64,000 nt of DNA from Alphaproteobacteria bacterium (lineage in GTDB: Bacteria > Pseudomonadota > Alphaproteobacteria > UBA6615). This document shows, piece by piece, positions 63,920 to 64,000 of the stretch (the first letter of the stretch is position 1; each line of letters opens with the position of its first letter). Below the pieces are notes generated by a model, which was not told where the DNA came from, ran no database searches, and was given only the letters and a program-made list of their open reading frames with translations. The position numbers and the translations under genes were made by a program. The DNA lies in assembly GCA_039980135.1 (NCBI GenBank), contig JBDXCV010000010.1:1-64000 (forward strand), given 5' to 3'.

Positions 63920-64000
63920 ATGCAGTCCGTCGCGCGCGCCGTGTTGCCGCGTATCCTCTCGGTTCTGGAGGCTTTTTCGGCCACCCTCTTGTTCATCATG
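63920..64000 (+). CDS. TRAP transporter small permease (DctQ), truncated by the window edge
   Basis: 27 codons are visible to the window edge: MQSVARAVLPRILSVLEAF followed by a hydrophobic segment. This matches the N-terminus of a DctQ small membrane subunit, expected directly after dctP. GGGAGGG precedes the ATG. The remainder lies beyond base 64000. Confidence 0.7.
   Translation, partial: MQSVARAVLPRILSVLEAFSATLLFIM

Overview
The window looks like a chromosomal segment of an alphaproteobacterium, most likely Rhodospirillales-like. The DNA is GC-rich (about 60% by eye). Several gene orders are typical of that class: glyA-nrdR-ribD-ribE-ribBX-ribH-nusB-thiL, bamE next to a ubiquinol-cytochrome c chaperone gene, DUF177-rpmF-plsX-fabH-ihfA-merR, and rplM-rpsI followed by argC. 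It also carries a MucR/Ros regulator, a class I PHB synthase and a K+-independent H+-pyrophosphatase. No species can be named from the sequence alone.

Layout. 0-5 kb: heat-shock-type sigma factor (minus), MarR regulator with a cysteine-rich tail, glutaryl-CoA dehydrogenase, a cupin, a small conserved protein and a MucR-type regulator. 4.6-13 kb: a long plus-strand run with rpiB, glyA, nrdR, the riboflavin genes, nusB, thiL and two FliL-like membrane proteins. 13-21.6 kb: MFS transporter, hppA, bamE (minus), cytochrome bc1 chaperone, DUF177, rpmF, plsX, fabH, ihfA, MerR regulator, tRNA-Pro. 21.8-28.8 kb: a hybrid sensor kinase and its receiver protein, several unrecognised proteins, cutA, ytoQ, and short palindromic repeats. 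28.8-32.1 kb: a minus-strand block of enoyl-CoA hydratase, two CoA-binding-fold proteins and metY. 32.3-46.6 kb: rplM-rpsI, a DUF3179 protein, argC, gamma-carbonic anhydrase, phaC, an OmpA-family lipoprotein, aminotransferase-hom, glpX, recJ and a TenA homologue.

The most unusual part is 46.7-51.5 kb. A complete tRNA-Glu(UUC) is followed 4.7 kb later by a perfect 45-bp copy of its 3' end, the mark of an element inserted at a tRNA gene. No integrase is visible inside. The cargo is a divergent pair: a 5-hydroxyisourate-hydrolase-like protein facing a tripartite tricarboxylate transporter (TTT) operon. The small membrane subunit TctB of that operon is fused in one frame to an OHCU-decarboxylase (UraD) domain, and tctA and tctC follow. 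Two urate-pathway enzyme folds linked to a carboxylate importer suggest a ureide or urate-derivative uptake-and-processing module. A decayed uspA 3' fragment lies near the right end.

51.5-54.8 kb is a minus-strand cluster of exported proteins headed by a secreted caspase-fold peptidase with an EF-hand-like loop and three C-terminal repeats. 55.2-64 kb is catabolic and transport-like: Rieske oxygenase, cupin, tandem UspA, SulP transporter with STAS domain, two alpha/beta hydrolases, and a LysR regulator divergent from a TRAP transporter that runs off the right edge.

Regulatory features readable from the sequence include twin operator-like palindromes before marR, an exact IHF consensus before ihfA, promoter candidates for ihfA, rpmF and rplM, TTGCA-N-TGCA palindromes upstream of phaC and sulP, two rho-independent terminators, and a family of 23-bp intergenic palindromes with covarying arms.
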